Below, piece after piece: positions 32,818 to 44,917 of a stretch of DNA of 64,000 bases. Numbering within the stretch: the stretch's first letter is position 1; every line of letters starts with the position of its first letter. Both the position numbers and the translations under genes were made by a program. Below the pieces are notes generated by a model. That model ran no database searches. It had not been told where the DNA came from and was given only the letters and a program-made list of their open reading frames with translations. Origin of the DNA: Saprolegnia diclina VS20 (taxonomy: Eukaryota > Oomycota > Saprolegniomycetes > Saprolegniales > Saprolegniaceae); assembly GCF_000281045.1 (NCBI RefSeq), contig NW_008246135.1, positions 38,676 to 102,675 on the forward strand, read 5' to 3'.

Positions 32818-34700
32818 GGTCGCGTCGGTCGTATGGGTAGGTCAAAGTCGTTGCTCGCGGGTAATCCTACGCGGTCGTGGTCGTCGCAGGCGCGGTCTGG
32901 GTAGCGAGCTTATGGCCCGCGGACTCGGCGCTCGTGGACGGGATCTGCCGGCGGAAGGCCTAGTGTTACAGTGTACACCCATACAGTGTACAAAGTGACA
33001 CCGTGCGAAGGAGTGGGACGGCCCTATATTATTTTACAGTCGTCGCAACTACTTGCGTATTTTAATAAAGAAATGCAATCTTTGTACCTATATTTGTATC
33101 GCCTGCGGCAGATGTTGGATTGTATTACGTCGCATCATCCTGTTTTTATCACACGGTCGGGGGTCCCAACACCTACCCGCAAGGGACCCGGGCGGTTGCA
33201 TTCAATACAATGCCACATGGAACGTGAAATACAATAGATTATTCACCAGTAGCAGCATACAACAAGTAGGTGTTGAAGGCATTTTGAGGCTTTAAAAATG
33301 CGCTCATTTAATAAACATCGCGCACGTCCCATGCGCTCGCTTCTTTGCTAACCCAGCGACTAGATATCGCCGCGTTCGACTAACTAGACGACGCTATCGC
33401 CTTCAGTAGCATCAGCATCCTTCTGCACTCAATACATTCCCGCTTGTGCAGGACGGCGATGGTTGTCACACCATGACGTGAGGTGGTCGGTTCAATGACT
33501 TCAAGAAAGTAGGTTGAGTCTTCCAGTACCTTCGTGGCACCAATGCAGCCGCCAGCATAATACTGCAAGCGATGACTATGGATGCTAGTAGAGCTGCTGC
33601 TGGTACTCGACTAATATATGCGTCTACCCGAGCATGTGGCTACGGAACTGGGTGGATGCATCGCGGCCACTCGTTTCAGATCGAACGGCTCTCGTGCTAA
33701 CGACGTTGCCTTGGACCAGAATGGAGCTAACTGCATGATTGGCAAGCGCAGTCTCGCTGGTATCGTGATCGTATATTCACACAGGAAGGTATTTCCAGTA
33801 CTACATTGCAGCACCGACCACGCTTCGACGGCGGTCGCGAGGTGACGTTGCGCGAAGCCACTGGCTCCATTCCGGTGGAAGAAGCCATCGCGACCCTTCT
33901 CCAGTGCACCAACGCTGTGGGGTCCCCGCTTCGAGTCTCGATCCCGTCGATTCATCTAGCGTCGAGCGAGGCCGAACGACTGCCGTTGCACTAGCTCAGC
34001 GGTATGGTCACTCCAAACTACGAGGTCATTTCTGCAGAGAACAGTGTAAGTGCATATGTGATGCACAGAAGCAGGAGACTGGCGTCTCGCTCGGCGACTG
34101 CTATCAAGTGTAGTTACCAAGTCAATGTAGCTTGGGCTCAAAATGTATCAGAGCGAGGCCAGTCGAGAGAGCTGGAATCGTCGGCCATCCCGACCACTCA
34201 AGCACTGGAATTACGACCACTTTACACGGCAAGCCACGAGCGCCGACTACCGTTGTCATGGGTCTTGACCCATGCGTTGTCGACCATACTCAGTAGAGCG
34301 GATCATCGCATCCGGCGTCGAGGCTGAGGTCCACTCTGCGCCCCATCCGCATATCGACAGCGTTGCGATCTTAGCAGAATGTTGGCCGACGATATCTTTC
34401 CTGGCGACCGTCCATCGTACGTGCGACGATCGCACCAAGCAGTCTCGTCCAGCGACCTCATCTTGGACGTCTACCTCGGTGGAAGTCGCATCTTGGACCT
34501 CGTTTGCTGCGGGCGATGGCCATCACGACGCGGCAGCGACAGGATCCCGCGCTGTGATTGGCCATTTCTCGGCTGGAAATTCATTTTAATAATATCAACG
34601 TATTTGTATGGAACCGCCGGCCTGGAAATAGATTGCGGAATAAAAATACGCTGTGGGATGGGATTTCCACTCTTTCGACGGGACAAAGACCGGGTTCGCC
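32818..34700. other. Long intergenic region
   Basis: Almost 1.9 kb, the longest gap in the window. Composition is more even than in the exons. Short frames on both strands show no family signature. It contains a small hairpin (33161-33189), AT-rich patches near 33050-33310 and, at 34557-34561, an ATTGG box about 140 bases before the kinesin start. I see no repeat or transposon end. Confidence 0.5.
33161..33189. repeat. Small hairpin GGGTCCC / GGGACCC
   Basis: Perfect 7-base arms at 33161-33167 and 33183-33189 with a 15-base loop. It is isolated, without a poly-T tail or flanking gene, so it may be chance. Confidence 0.3.
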
Positions 34701-37700
34701 ATGAGCAGCGCAACGGGCGGCGCTCCGCGGGGCGGCCAATGCGTCGAGGTCGCGGTCCGCGTCCGGCCGTTCCTACCCAAGGAGCTCCTGCGCAGCCCCG
34801 AGGGCGTCGGCTCCATGAGCATGGACCGGGACCGCCGGGCGATCGAGATCGCAACGCCCAACTCGACGGCCCAGTTCTACTTTGACCATGTCCTTGGGCC
34901 CGACTGCTCGCAGGCGCAGATGTACGAAGAGACGCTGCAGGTACGATGCTTGTGCTGCAGCGGCGACAACTGAGCCATCGTCCTCTGTAGCCCAAGATCG
35001 ACCACTTTCTCAATGGTATGCGAGGAACCATGGCCTGTATTGGCAACATGGGAACATGAACATGCGATATAGGCTTTAACATCACCGTCTTGGGCTACGG
35101 GCAGACGGCCAGCGGCAAGTCCCACACGATCGGGAGCGGTCTGAGCAACCAAGACGAAGACGAGTGGGGCCTGCTCCCGCGCATGCTCCACGACGTCTTT
35201 GCGCGCATTGCGATCGAAGACGAAGCCACCGTGTCGGTCTCGTTTCTCGAGATCTACGGCGAAGACATCCACGATCTGCTTCTGCCGCTCACGACCTCGA
35301 AAAAGGCCGTCAAGCACGCGTTGCACTTGCGCCAAGATCGCTCCGGCGTCTTTGTCCAAGGCGCGCGCGAGGTACTCACTGCGATTACTGTCTTGTAGCG
35401 CTACAACAGGTACCTAGGTGACTGTCACGACGCCCGAAGATGCACTCGAACAGCTCCGTGTCGGCTGCTTGACGCGCATCACGGGCAGCACCGAGATGAA
35501 CGACGTCTCAAGTCGGTCCCACGCTGTGTTCACGTTGACGCTCGTGCAGAAGACCAAGCGAGCGACGCCCGAGGACAAGTCGTTTGTCGACACAATGACA
35601 ACCATCTCCAAATTGACGTTTGTCGACTTGGCCGGCAGCGAACGGTCGCGTTCCATCGTCGTTGCTCCTTCTTCTCACGCTCAAGTAGACTCAAAAAGAC
35701 CTTGGCCGACGGACAACGCATGAAGGAAGGCATCCAGATCAACGGTAAGCATCTCGATGCACGGCCGAGTCTCATGCACCATCAGTCGGCCTCCTCGCGC
35801 TCGGCAACGTCATCAACGCGCTCGGCGACGAGCAAAACCAAAAGCGCACGGACACGGCCGCGTTCGTACCGTACCGCTCGTCCAAGCTCACGCGCCTGCT
35901 CCAAGACGCGCTCGGCGGCAACAGTCGGACGCTCTTTGTGTACGTTTTCCGATATATTTATATCGATGAAGCCCAAGGTGCTGCACAGAGCCTGCGTGTC
36001 GCCCGCCACGTCGAACGCTGCCGAGAGTCTCAACACGCTGCAGTACGCCAACCGGGCCCGCAACATTCAGAACAAGGTGGATTCTGTACCGTGAAATACA
36101 CGGCTCAATAGTCCCTTCTCGGTCCTAGGCGGTCAAAAACCTCGACCCGCGGTCGGCGGAGCTCACGAGCCTGCATGCGTACATTGGCGTGCTCCAGCGG
36201 GAGCTCGTCAAGACGCTGTATGTGGACCCGAACGCACCGGACCGCGCGGCCAAGATTGAGTTGCTCCTGCAAGACGCCAAGATTCAGCACTTTCTCAAGC
36301 AGCTCCAGTTGAACGCGAGCGACGGCGTGTTTGCACCGACCGCGCTGCTGACGCATGCGGCGTCACGGGTGTCGCACGGGCAGGGCGACGAGCCGCACGA
36401 GGATACGACGAGCGACGACGATGACGACGACGACGGTGTCGACCCGACCGTGATTCCCGGTATTTTGAGCATCCTCGAGTGCTGTCTCGAGAAGGAGGCG
36501 GTCTTGTCGGACTACAAGCAAGCGAAAGTGGACATTCAGTGCCAAATGCAAGCGTGGCAGCTCAAGAAGCGGCGCGAGACGGCGCGCTGGAACACGCTGC
36601 GCCAGCAAGCCAAACCGCTCGAAGCGCAAGTCAAATCCAACGCGGTCGAGACGTGGATGCAGCAGCTGAACGCGCTTCAGCAGGAAAAGCTGAGCAACAC
36701 CAACAGCGCCAAGGTCGACGAAGCGCTGCGAGAGATTAGCGCGCAGCTCCAAGCCCACAAGAAGGTCGCAACCGTGCTCGCCTACACCCAAGAACGGTAC
36801 CCACACCGTTTGAGAGCTCGCGAATGACTCTGGTATGTGCCGATAGCGCCCAAGATGCCCAAGATCGCGTGCGCGAAGCCGACGCTGAGCTCCAGAAGCT
36901 CCAGGAGCGGCTGCACAAGCAAGAGCAGCACTGCAAGTACACGGTCAAGCTCAAGGACAATGACATTCAGCGGTACCGTGACTTTCCGCAAGCGTGCGCC
37001 AAGTGGAACCACTTGGGTGCGCTCGACTACTTTGCCGACCTCGAGGTATAGCGTCGTGTTGTGAACCCTCCAAAGCCATGGACGGTGTAGCTGCACTTTG
37101 GCGCCGACGCGGTCAAGAAGATGGTCCGCCAGCTCACGATTAGCGAGCAGTTGGCGCTCAACTGGCTCGAGCGACATCCACCGCATTTGCCCGAAGCGTC
37201 GCCGGCCCTTCAAGCTCACATGGCCCACATCCTCGACACGATCCAAGTACGGTTATTGAAGTGTACCAAACGATGCATCATGCGTGGTTAGACGCGGCTG
37301 ACGTTTGAAGACACGGAAGCGACGCTGATGGAGTCGCTGCGAAAGCGCACGACGCTCTTGACGCAGATGCTCAACCGCGGCGCGTCGAAAGAGGCCCAGG
37401 ACGACATTCGCCTCGCGCTGACGCGCATTGAAAATGGCATTCAGCTCGCGAGCGACACGCTGCAGCACATGGAGTCGGCGACGGACCTCACGCAGCTCGT
37501 GCCGACGGACGAAGCGACCGTCCGGGACCTCGTGGCGCAGCTGATATTGGCGCTCGAGCACAGCGAGCGCATGCAATACCACTTGGCCGACACGCGCAAG
37601 CGACCGACCGAAGCGAGCCCGACGCGACTCGGGGCCTCGCTGACGTCGTCGTCGGTCGCGCTCGTCCGCGAAGAGTACGAGCAACAGCTGCATGCGATCA

Positions 37701-39897
37701 AGGTGGCCCACGAGCAAGAAAAGCTCGCGTGGATCAGCCTGCAAAAGGAGCAAGAGTGCAATGTGACGCAGACGCAGTGGGACGAGCTGCAGGACGAACT
37801 GCGGGACGCGCGCAAGCAAATTGACGACCTCACGAGCCAAATCGACGACTTGCAGCGGCGCGAAGTGGCCTTCTCGGCCGTCCACGTACGTTGTCGTTGG
37901 TGCACTTGACTGTGGTCGACGGATGGATCCGTGTAGAAATGCCAAGAACTCATGGAGGAGCTGGGGCTCCAGGAAGGCGAGCGCGAGATCCAGATGAAGG
38001 AGCTCGCTATCAAGTGCCAACAGGACCTCGACCGCCTCCTCGCGATGAAGCAAGAGAGCCACACGGCGCTGCAGGCGATTGTGCAGCAAGTGATGCTCTG
38101 CGACAAGGCGCTCGGGACGACGTCGCGCCTCGACTTCCCCGCCAAGATGCCGCTGACGATCCAAGTGCAGCAGTGCCAACTCATTTTGCGCGATTTGGAA
38201 AAGACGATTGAAGCGCGCGTGCTCTCGCGACTGCGCAACCTCAAGCTTGCGTCGGAGATGTGCGACGAGCTCCAAATGGGCACGTCGGTGCCGGTGCCGC
38301 TCGGCATGGAGCGCGCGGTGTGGCTGAGCCTCATTGACAAGCAGTCGAAGCTCCAGAAGGACATTGCCGAGACGCTCCAGCGCTTCCATGGCGACATGTG
38401 CGTCTTTGCGATGTTTGATTCGATTGGCGAAGAGAATGCGGACGAGCTCGCGCAGTTGACGAAGCAACTCTTGCTCGAAGGCACGTTGCCGCTCCATGAG
38501 CTCAACATGCAAGAAGACATGACGCTGCTGGAGCTCCTCCAGCAAATGAAGGACTCGCGATGCCGCGACTTGGAAATGTGCATGCACAAGACGCGCGACT
38601 TGTATCTCGAGCTCCAGTTTACGACGGCCGACATTACGGCCGTGAGCGACGCGGTCGTCGCGACCTTGTCATTTCCATTCTCGCCCGAGAACCTCTTGCA
38701 GCGCCTCTTCAACACGGGTAGCGGTCCCTTCTCACGCTGGCTTCTCATGTCGATATGGGTAGGTGGCTCGATGGACATTTCCAGCCAAGGCCTCTGCTAC
38801 ATGCACACGCTCTGCACGAGGTAGTCGTACTATAGGAGGGTGAGAAGACTCACAGATGTCGGTAGTCTCGACTTGATTCGGCAAGCGCGCTTGGAGGTTC
38901 ATGACGCGATCCATGACATGTGGTCCAAGGAAGAGGCGCTGTACAACGCGACGGTGACGCAGAGCCCAAAGCTGGCGCAGCTGCCCATGGCCAAGTCGCC
39001 GCCGAAACTCCACCGCCACGACCGCCACGTTACGAATGCGTCCATGTCGCGGCTGTGCGAGCAGACGGCGCTCTGGGCGCTGCGCGTGCGGCGCATTGTG
39101 TGCGGCAACTTGCGTCTCCTCGAGGACGAGCTCGACAGCTTTGGCATTGAAGACGTCCAAGATCGCATGGACTTTCTTGTTGGGTCGCGCGACCGGCGGC
39201 TCTTTTTGAACGAGCGCAACCTCTTGACGCACTACCACCACGAAGCGCAGCCGTATGCGACGTCGGACGAAGACCGGCCCGAGACGATGGACCTGTTGCA
39301 CTCGCTGGATCCGTACCACGACAGTCTGGGCGCTGAGCTCGCCATGGCGCTTCGCCCGACGCTCCTCGACGACCTCCAAATGGAGTTGGCGTCGTTCCAG
39401 GGCGTGCAGACGGTACTCGAAGACGCCAAGGTCCGGCTCGACTCGCTGAGCAGCATCATGAAGTGTGTGGCCCAGGTACGTGCACGCAATTTTGTATCAA
39501 GTTTGTATCAAGTGCGCGTCTAGATTCGCGAGTACAACAAGAAGATCAACGAGTTTGAAGCCGCGGCCAGCGACAGCGATCGGCTCTTGGACCGTCGCGG
39601 GAGCTCGCTGCGGCTGCTCGACGAGGAGAAGTTTCGCAAGACGGCGGCCAAGAAATACCCCCAGTACGAGCACTACTTTGACTCTGGGTTATGAGACATT
39701 TTTCATTGATTAGGTTGGTGCAAAAGGTGCGGGACGAGGTGGACAAGTGGACCAACCAGTCGGAGCGCGGGTTTGAACTCGACATTCTCGGTGACGACCT
39801 CCAAGCGCTCTTGCGCGACACGATGCAGTACAACACGGAGTTTATGCACCTGAGCTTGATGAAGAACACGCGCACCAAGGCCAAGCGGCTCTCGTAA
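34701..39897 (+). CDS. Kinesin-4 motor fused in frame to a PRC1/MAP65/Ase1-like module
   Basis: The motor comes first: [15 protein letters not shown], then the P-loop [56 protein letters not shown] and [19 protein letters not shown], ending [18 protein letters not shown]. This set, including GSERLKKT and RARNIQNK, fits kinesin-4 (KIF4/KIF21/KIF27). Coiled coil continues to about 37885. A 51-nt intron then joins VAFSAVH to [19 protein letters not shown] in phase. From there the protein matches PRC1/MAP65: the N-terminal rod, [75 protein letters not shown]. Human PRC1 has EFERKASDPNRFTNRGGNLL at the same place. A 25-nt microexon (34991-35015) lies before the P-loop exon. Expected role: microtubule bundling and length control at the spindle midzone. 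Confidence 0.8.
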
Positions 39898-39954
39898 TGC
39901 CCTAATACCATAGCTTACGATTCATATATATAACATAGCATTAGGAGATGGAGA

Positions 39955-42116
39955 CTAGGTCCACAGGAAGCCAAAGCTCACTTCGAGCATGGACGAGATG
40001 CCCCCAAAGCCCGGGAGCATCATGCCCGGGTCGCGGAAGAGGTACTCTTTTGGCGCCTCGGGGGCGTAGAACAAGGTCGAGTGGCGGGTCGGCGGCAACG
40101 GCCTTCGGCTTTCCTTGCGCGATGGCGCAACAACCGCGACGGGCGACGGACTCGTGAGGTCGAGGTCGTCGTCGAGCTCCGTGTCGTCGTCGCTGAAGAC
40201 GCTGATCGGACCGTCGTCCTCGCTCTGGTTGTCGAGGAGACTTCGGCGCAGCACGTTGTTGTTGCTGGTCCGGCGGCCCTTGTCCACGGACGACGTCGAC
40301 GGCCCTTGCTTCTTGAGCCATTCGATGGTCGTGTTGGCCTAGACGCAATGCATGGGACAGAGCAGTAGCAAAGGGCGTCGTACGTCGTGGAGTTGATGGG
40401 TGAGGAGCTTGATCTGGTCCCGCAGCTGCTGCACGAGGAGCATTTGGGTGTCGGCGTTCTTGACGGGCGTGTTGGAGATGCACTACGGAGCGGCTAAGGA
40501 CCCGCGCGTCGCTCTACATGTGGCGGTACCTGGGCCCGCGCTGCGTACTGGAGGGTGCTCAGGTTCTCCTCAAAGCAGAGATCGCTGGGCGCGAGGCAGA
40601 CAACCATGATGGTGATCGAGTTGCCACCCAAACTAGCCGAAAAAAGAGGAGGATGAGCTGCTTGATATGCGTGTTTTTGGTGCGCGTGCCTGTGCTTGAG
40701 GAGCGACGTGAGCTTTGAGTCGCGGTAGGGCACGTGCGTCTTGGCGAGCGCCGAGTTGCTGGGGTTGTTGTTGCTGGCTTCGTCACTGAGGATCTGAATG
40801 ACTTGGCGCAGTACGAAGAGCGACTTATTGATGCCGATCGACTCTTGCAGCGTCACGCCGCTGGCGCCCGTCTTCATGATGCGCTCCGAGCCGGCCAAGT
40901 CGACTAGCCATGCTGCGGATAAGACACGTAGCTCCTTGCATGGGCGTACCGAGGCAAAACTTGGTCGTCGTGACCACGCCCGGGTTCTCGGCGTCGCTCG
41001 ACTCGATGTAGAGCGTGTAGATACAGTGCGAGCGCGACGACGACGCGTTCAAGTTGGTGGTCGCCATGATCTTTTGCTTGATTGCGTCGTGGAAGACCGC
41101 CATCATCTAGTCTCCTCCGTCACTCGTCCAGAACCTCCCGGATGCAAACGTACGTCGGCGGCCGAGGTGCAGTCGACCATCGTGAGGTCCTCGACGTAAA
41201 ACTCGTGGTCGGGCGACCAGCGCAGGCGCAGGCAGCGGCTACCAGAACCAGACGTGAGCGCTGGGCGAGCGCTCTATACTGTACTTTTGGTTGTGGAGCG
41301 TTGGCGCCGGGTTGAGGAGGTCGAGGATCTAATGAGGATCCATGAGGTGCTGGGTGCGAGAGGACGAAGCGGACTTGTTCGTTGTAGATTTGGACGCACG
41401 AACACTTGACGCGGTACGTCTTGTTCTAGTGCGCATTGAGCCTGTCTGCTGGTCGACGAAGGGTCGTCAGTAGTACCTGGACCACCGACGCCGTGTCGAT
41501 CGCGTCAAAGAGGTTGATGATCACACGCGGAATGATCTACACGCGAGACAGCACTGCTGAGGACGAACGGTTGGTCGCAAAGAACGTACGCCGATGCGCG
41601 ACGAGCTGACAGCCACGTTGGCCCGCGACTGGACACGCTCGCGGCTCGCCGTGCTGTTGGAGCGCTAGGCATGCGGAAGCTTGAACGATCGCCAAAGAGG
41701 ATCGCGATCGTCGAACCTCGTACGAGTAGCCTTCCATCGTAAACGTCTTGCCCGAGCCTGTTTGGCCGTACGCAAACAGCGTCGCGTGGTACCTACGCAA
41801 GGGGCATGACGCACGTGCATCGCAGCCTCGTGGGCGTACCCTTCGAGGACGCTCGCGATCGACTGCTGGACGCCGGCAGCGTCGTACATGTCCTCTTGGC
41901 TGGACTTTGGACCCAAGACATGGTCGAAGCGATACGTCTTCTCGGGCGATGCGTTGTTGAGGCGCAGCCGCACCATGTGGTCGTCCCACTGCAGCGTCCG
42001 GGACGAGTGGCTCTTCTCGGACGGGAGCTGCGGCCGGACGCGGACTAAGACGCGGATCTACGTGGCAGCCTGAGTGGCCGAAGCGCCCATCGGAGGCTTC
42101 GTACCTTGCTGTTCAT
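39955..42116 (-). CDS. Kinesin motor protein, subfamily not assigned
   Basis: A first exon of 12 bases (MNSK, ATG at 42116) splices through a 47-nt intron (42058-42104) to IRVLVRVRPQLPSEKSHSSR. Motor motifs follow in order: AYGQTGSGKTFTMEG (P-loop), an IIPRVIINLFDAI helix, FYVEDLTMVDC, NASSSRSHCIYTLYI (switch I), AGSERIMKTG (switch II), INKSLFVLRQVIQILS, VPYRDSKLTSLLKHSLGGNS and NLSTLQYAARA. A short coiled coil and a Ser/Asp-rich tail (DNQSEDDGPISVFSDDD) end the protein. The motor is N-terminal, so plus-end movement is expected. The motif set does not point clearly to one named family. It faces the kinesin-4 fusion gene tail-to-tail with 57 bases between the stops. Confidence 0.8.
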
Positions 42117-42206
42117 GAGGAAATACGCCAATGTGCCAGCTATTTCCAGCTGCGACGATCTTCATTTGCGTTGCGTGACCAACGCCGTTTGCCACCCAAA
42201 TCTTGC

Positions 42207-42258
42207 TATCCGGACGGTATCCGGAACCGACTCACCGGATACCTCCGCGAGTATCCGG
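42207..42258 (-). promoter_or_regulatory. Cluster of four TATCCGG motifs upstream of the kinesin gene
   Basis: TATCCGG occurs at 42207-42213, 42218-42224 and 42252-42258, with an inverted copy at 42235-42241. Two of them form a perfect 9-base inverted repeat (GGTATCCGG at 42216-42224, CCGGATACC at 42235-42243). The cluster is 90-140 bases before the kinesin start on the opposite strand. Confidence 0.45.
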
Positions 42259-43271
42259 CATACGCGCCTGTTGCGATCCACACGCAGGCGTGGAAGGCTT
42301 CTCGCGCCATCGGACGTCCAACAGGACGTAGCAGAGAACGCGCGCTGCAAGGTTCGACTCGTAGCGTGGTTTCCTCTTGTTGAAACGTAGGAGAGCGATG
42401 GGTGGTGGCTGTCGAGTGCAAGTACCAGGTACCACAAACGCAGAAGATGGAGAAAAGGTAGCTCGTCGCGGCCAAGACGAGGCGTGATGGAGCGGCCCTC
42501 GACAGCGCGAGTCGTGCGACAAGGATGTGGATGGGCGGCAACTGGCGCAGTTCTTATCGCAGTAGCTTTGGTGGAGGCTCCGTACACGCTTCCACGGGAC
42601 ACCGCGCCGTACACTGTAGATGATGGTGCATGTGCGATATCGTATGGAGCGCTAAACTGCTAGTGCGACGACTTGGTGTCATGGAGCCGACTCAGGTCGA
42701 ACGTTGAAGCCGTGTCGCGCCTGCAACGCATTTCCATACTGAAAACAGTACTAGCTGCGTACATGGTATATACGCGCCAGCGTGTCGCTGGAATAGAAGC
42801 ACGACGACCAGCTTCGTGCAGATAGAAGGCGGCGCAGCGGCGGCCGACTCTCCAGGTCGCGCGTTGTCGGCGGAGATCGATAAGGTACTTGCAGACTGCA
42901 ATGGGATTGGCGCGCGCTACGCCAATCAGTGGTGAGCAATGCTGGCCATTTCAGCCAATCCCCACGCGATGCACGCTGCTCGGCATAGAAAGCGGCGCGG
43001 GAGCTATCACTCGATGCTGGATTGATAATGCTTCCTACATACTGTGTACGGGATCGTTGAAGCTGCCGACTGGCGTGCTGCGCGTCGCACACAAGACGCC
43101 CCCGCGCGGCTGCAGAGAGCGGACGCACTCAGATCTTTGACGTGCGCGCTACGTTCGAAAATCTCATATATACACTATTTCGCGAATTACTCACGACTAT
43201 CCAATAGTGTGAGCAAGTAGAGCTGTATTCGTGTACGACGCGAATTACTGTCGTTTCAGGGCTTCGAGAAC
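42259..43271. other. Intergenic
   Basis: About 1 kb with overlapping short frames but none with a recognisable product. It may hold a 5' exon of the gene at 43272, because an acceptor-like TTTCAG sits just before that gene's first codons. CCAAT words at about 42926 and 42955 are present. Confidence 0.4.
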
Positions 43272-43757
43272 ATGACGGACGACGAGGTGCTCGCCAAAGA
43301 CCGCGCCGAGCACCCCGAGTGCAACTACACGACGAGCCTCTCGACTGCCTGCCGCAGCGTCAACGGCGATCGCACATGCGAGACAATCCGCAAGATCTAT
43401 CGCTGCTGCCCAGGCAAGCCAAAGGAGCTCATCATTAATTCGAGTACGAAGGAAGAGGGCGCCGCCGCCGACGACAACAACACTGTCGCGGACGACCCGT
43501 TCCGCCACTTTGGCCCTCGCCGACGCGACGGCCCGGCCTTTTCGATGGGCGACGATCCGTTTGAGGCGATGGACGGCTTCTTCCGCGGTATGATGGGCGG
43601 CACTGGCCCGTTTGGCGGCTTTGACCAGATGCCACGACCGCCGCAGCACGAGACGCCGCCGCACCACGGCTACGAACGCCCGCGGGCGCCACGGCGCCAG
43701 GCCCCGCCCCAGAAAGATGTATTCGATGGCTTTGACGGCCGTGTCGAAGAAATCTAG
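43272..43757 (+). CDS. Small unknown protein, acidic/Phe-Gly-rich
   Basis: A 161-residue frame. The first third carries six cysteines (HPECNYTTSLSTACRSVNGD, then CETIRKIYRCCPGKP). The rest is low-complexity with Asp-Pro-Phe and Gly-Phe motifs (DDPFRHFG, GDDPFEAMDGFFRGMM, GPFGGFD) and a Pro/Arg/His-rich end. The DPF/GF pattern faintly recalls HAX1 and myeloid leukemia factor proteins, but I would not name it. The first codons follow an acceptor-like CAG and codons GGCTTCGAGAAC before the ATG, so an upstream exon, possibly with a signal sequence, is likely. If so, this model is 5'-incomplete. Confidence 0.5.
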   Translation: MTDDEVLAKDRAEHPECNYTTSLSTACRSVNGDRTCETIRKIYRCCPGKPKELIINSSTKEEGAAADDNNTVADDPFRHFGPRRRDGPAFSMGDDPFEAMDGFFRGMMGGTGPFGGFDQMPRPPQHETPPHHGYERPRAPRRQAPPQKDVFDGFDGRVEEI

Positions 43758-44917
43758 CCATCATTATTCCGTGTCGCTGGCTGTCGCTGCAGCGTGTCTA
43801 CGCTCGCGCCTTGGTTTAGCGCATCGCACGAAGCGAATCAGCTCAGCACCGCGCTGCCTCTCTTCTCTGCTGCGCGTTGGTGTGGCTGAGTACCAAGGTT
43901 TTGGACGTATGGCTGCAACTCTGGGAAAACGTGAGACCAAGGTGCAATGCAGCTGCGTTCTGCGTTCACATTTGCTTGGCCTTTCCAGTGGCGCGTGTCG
44001 CGGAGACTTCGAATGCCCCTGACGACGCTGGTCCTGGCGCCAAGGGGCAGCTGCGCCGGGTGGAGTTTGGTGTGGCATCCGCTGCCAGCAGGCATGAAAC
44101 TCCGTCGCGGGCGGCTACTGCGCTTGAATATTTCGCTTCGAGGCAGTGGACGGCGCTTGCTACAGCTCTTCCCATCGCTCGAAGCTCGTGACTACCTTTC
44201 GTGTCGAAGCTGTTCGAGTTTTTAGGCCTAAAATGGTGTGTTCGTGAAAGTCCGGCCTTGTGTTAATGTGCATTGATGTTTCACACTATTTCGATACCCA
44301 GCTCTTCGATATTTCGATATTTCGATATTTCGATATTTCGATATTTTGGGACGCAAAAATGGCGCGCCGACAGAGTCGCACCTTGTGCCCAAGAGAACCA
44401 TCAACTTTTGTTGTTGGAGTCCGTAAAATAGAAGCGGCGACCAGGGATTGAAGCGAAGCCAACGAGATTCGCTGCCTCGTTCTTGACAGCTTGACGCAGT
44501 TCAGCACGTTGGAGGAATGATCGCTCAGCTGAGCCGCGAGCTGAGATTCCACCACGGCTCCATTCGATCGAAACAAGTTTGCGGCCTACGAGCCAAACTC
44601 AGCGAAGCACGGCGCTCGTATAGGACTATAAATATAGGACAATGACGAGTCCCGAGTATGTATCGCCACTCGCCCCGTCGCGTCTCCAAGCGCCACCCCA
44701 CTACATGTGCACTGAATGGTCTCTTTCTTGGCGCCCATCATCGCCATCACCCGGTTGATGTGTAACCGAACGACTAGCTCATCGACCGATCAGCAATGGT
44801 TAGCGGTCAACGTGCTCTCAGGACCCCGCCCAATAGTTGGTGACAAAACCATTTGGTTGGGTGGACTAGACTAGCATGGTATTCTTCTATCGGTCTATAC
44901 TCTATGCACAAGTATTC
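43758..44917. other. Intergenic with a microsatellite
   Basis: Nearly 1.2 kb between the stops of two convergent genes. No supported gene; a simple repeat lies at 44307-44346. Confidence 0.5.
44307..44346. repeat. Microsatellite (CGATATTT)5
   Basis: Five uninterrupted 8-base units in an intergenic region. Likely to vary in length between strains. Confidence 0.9.

Noticed and set aside
33161-33189. Hairpin as a transcription terminator
   Set aside because: Short stem, no T tract and no adjacent gene; bacterial-style terminators are not expected in this genome.
33611-33955. 114-codon minus-strand frame and overlapping plus-strand frame
   Set aside because: Both frames look random, with no motif or splice context.
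37885-37950. Boundary between two separate genes (kinesin and PRC1 homologue)
   Set aside because: No stop, spacer or promoter is visible; a 51-nt GT-AG intron joins both sides in phase. Transcript data could still overturn this.
42162-42614. 150-codon minus-strand frame upstream of the second kinesin
   Set aside because: It overlaps the TATCCGG cluster, has poor codon character and competes with other frames.
44307-44346. (CGATATTT)5 as a regulatory array
   Set aside because: It lies between two convergent gene ends and looks like a simple microsatellite.
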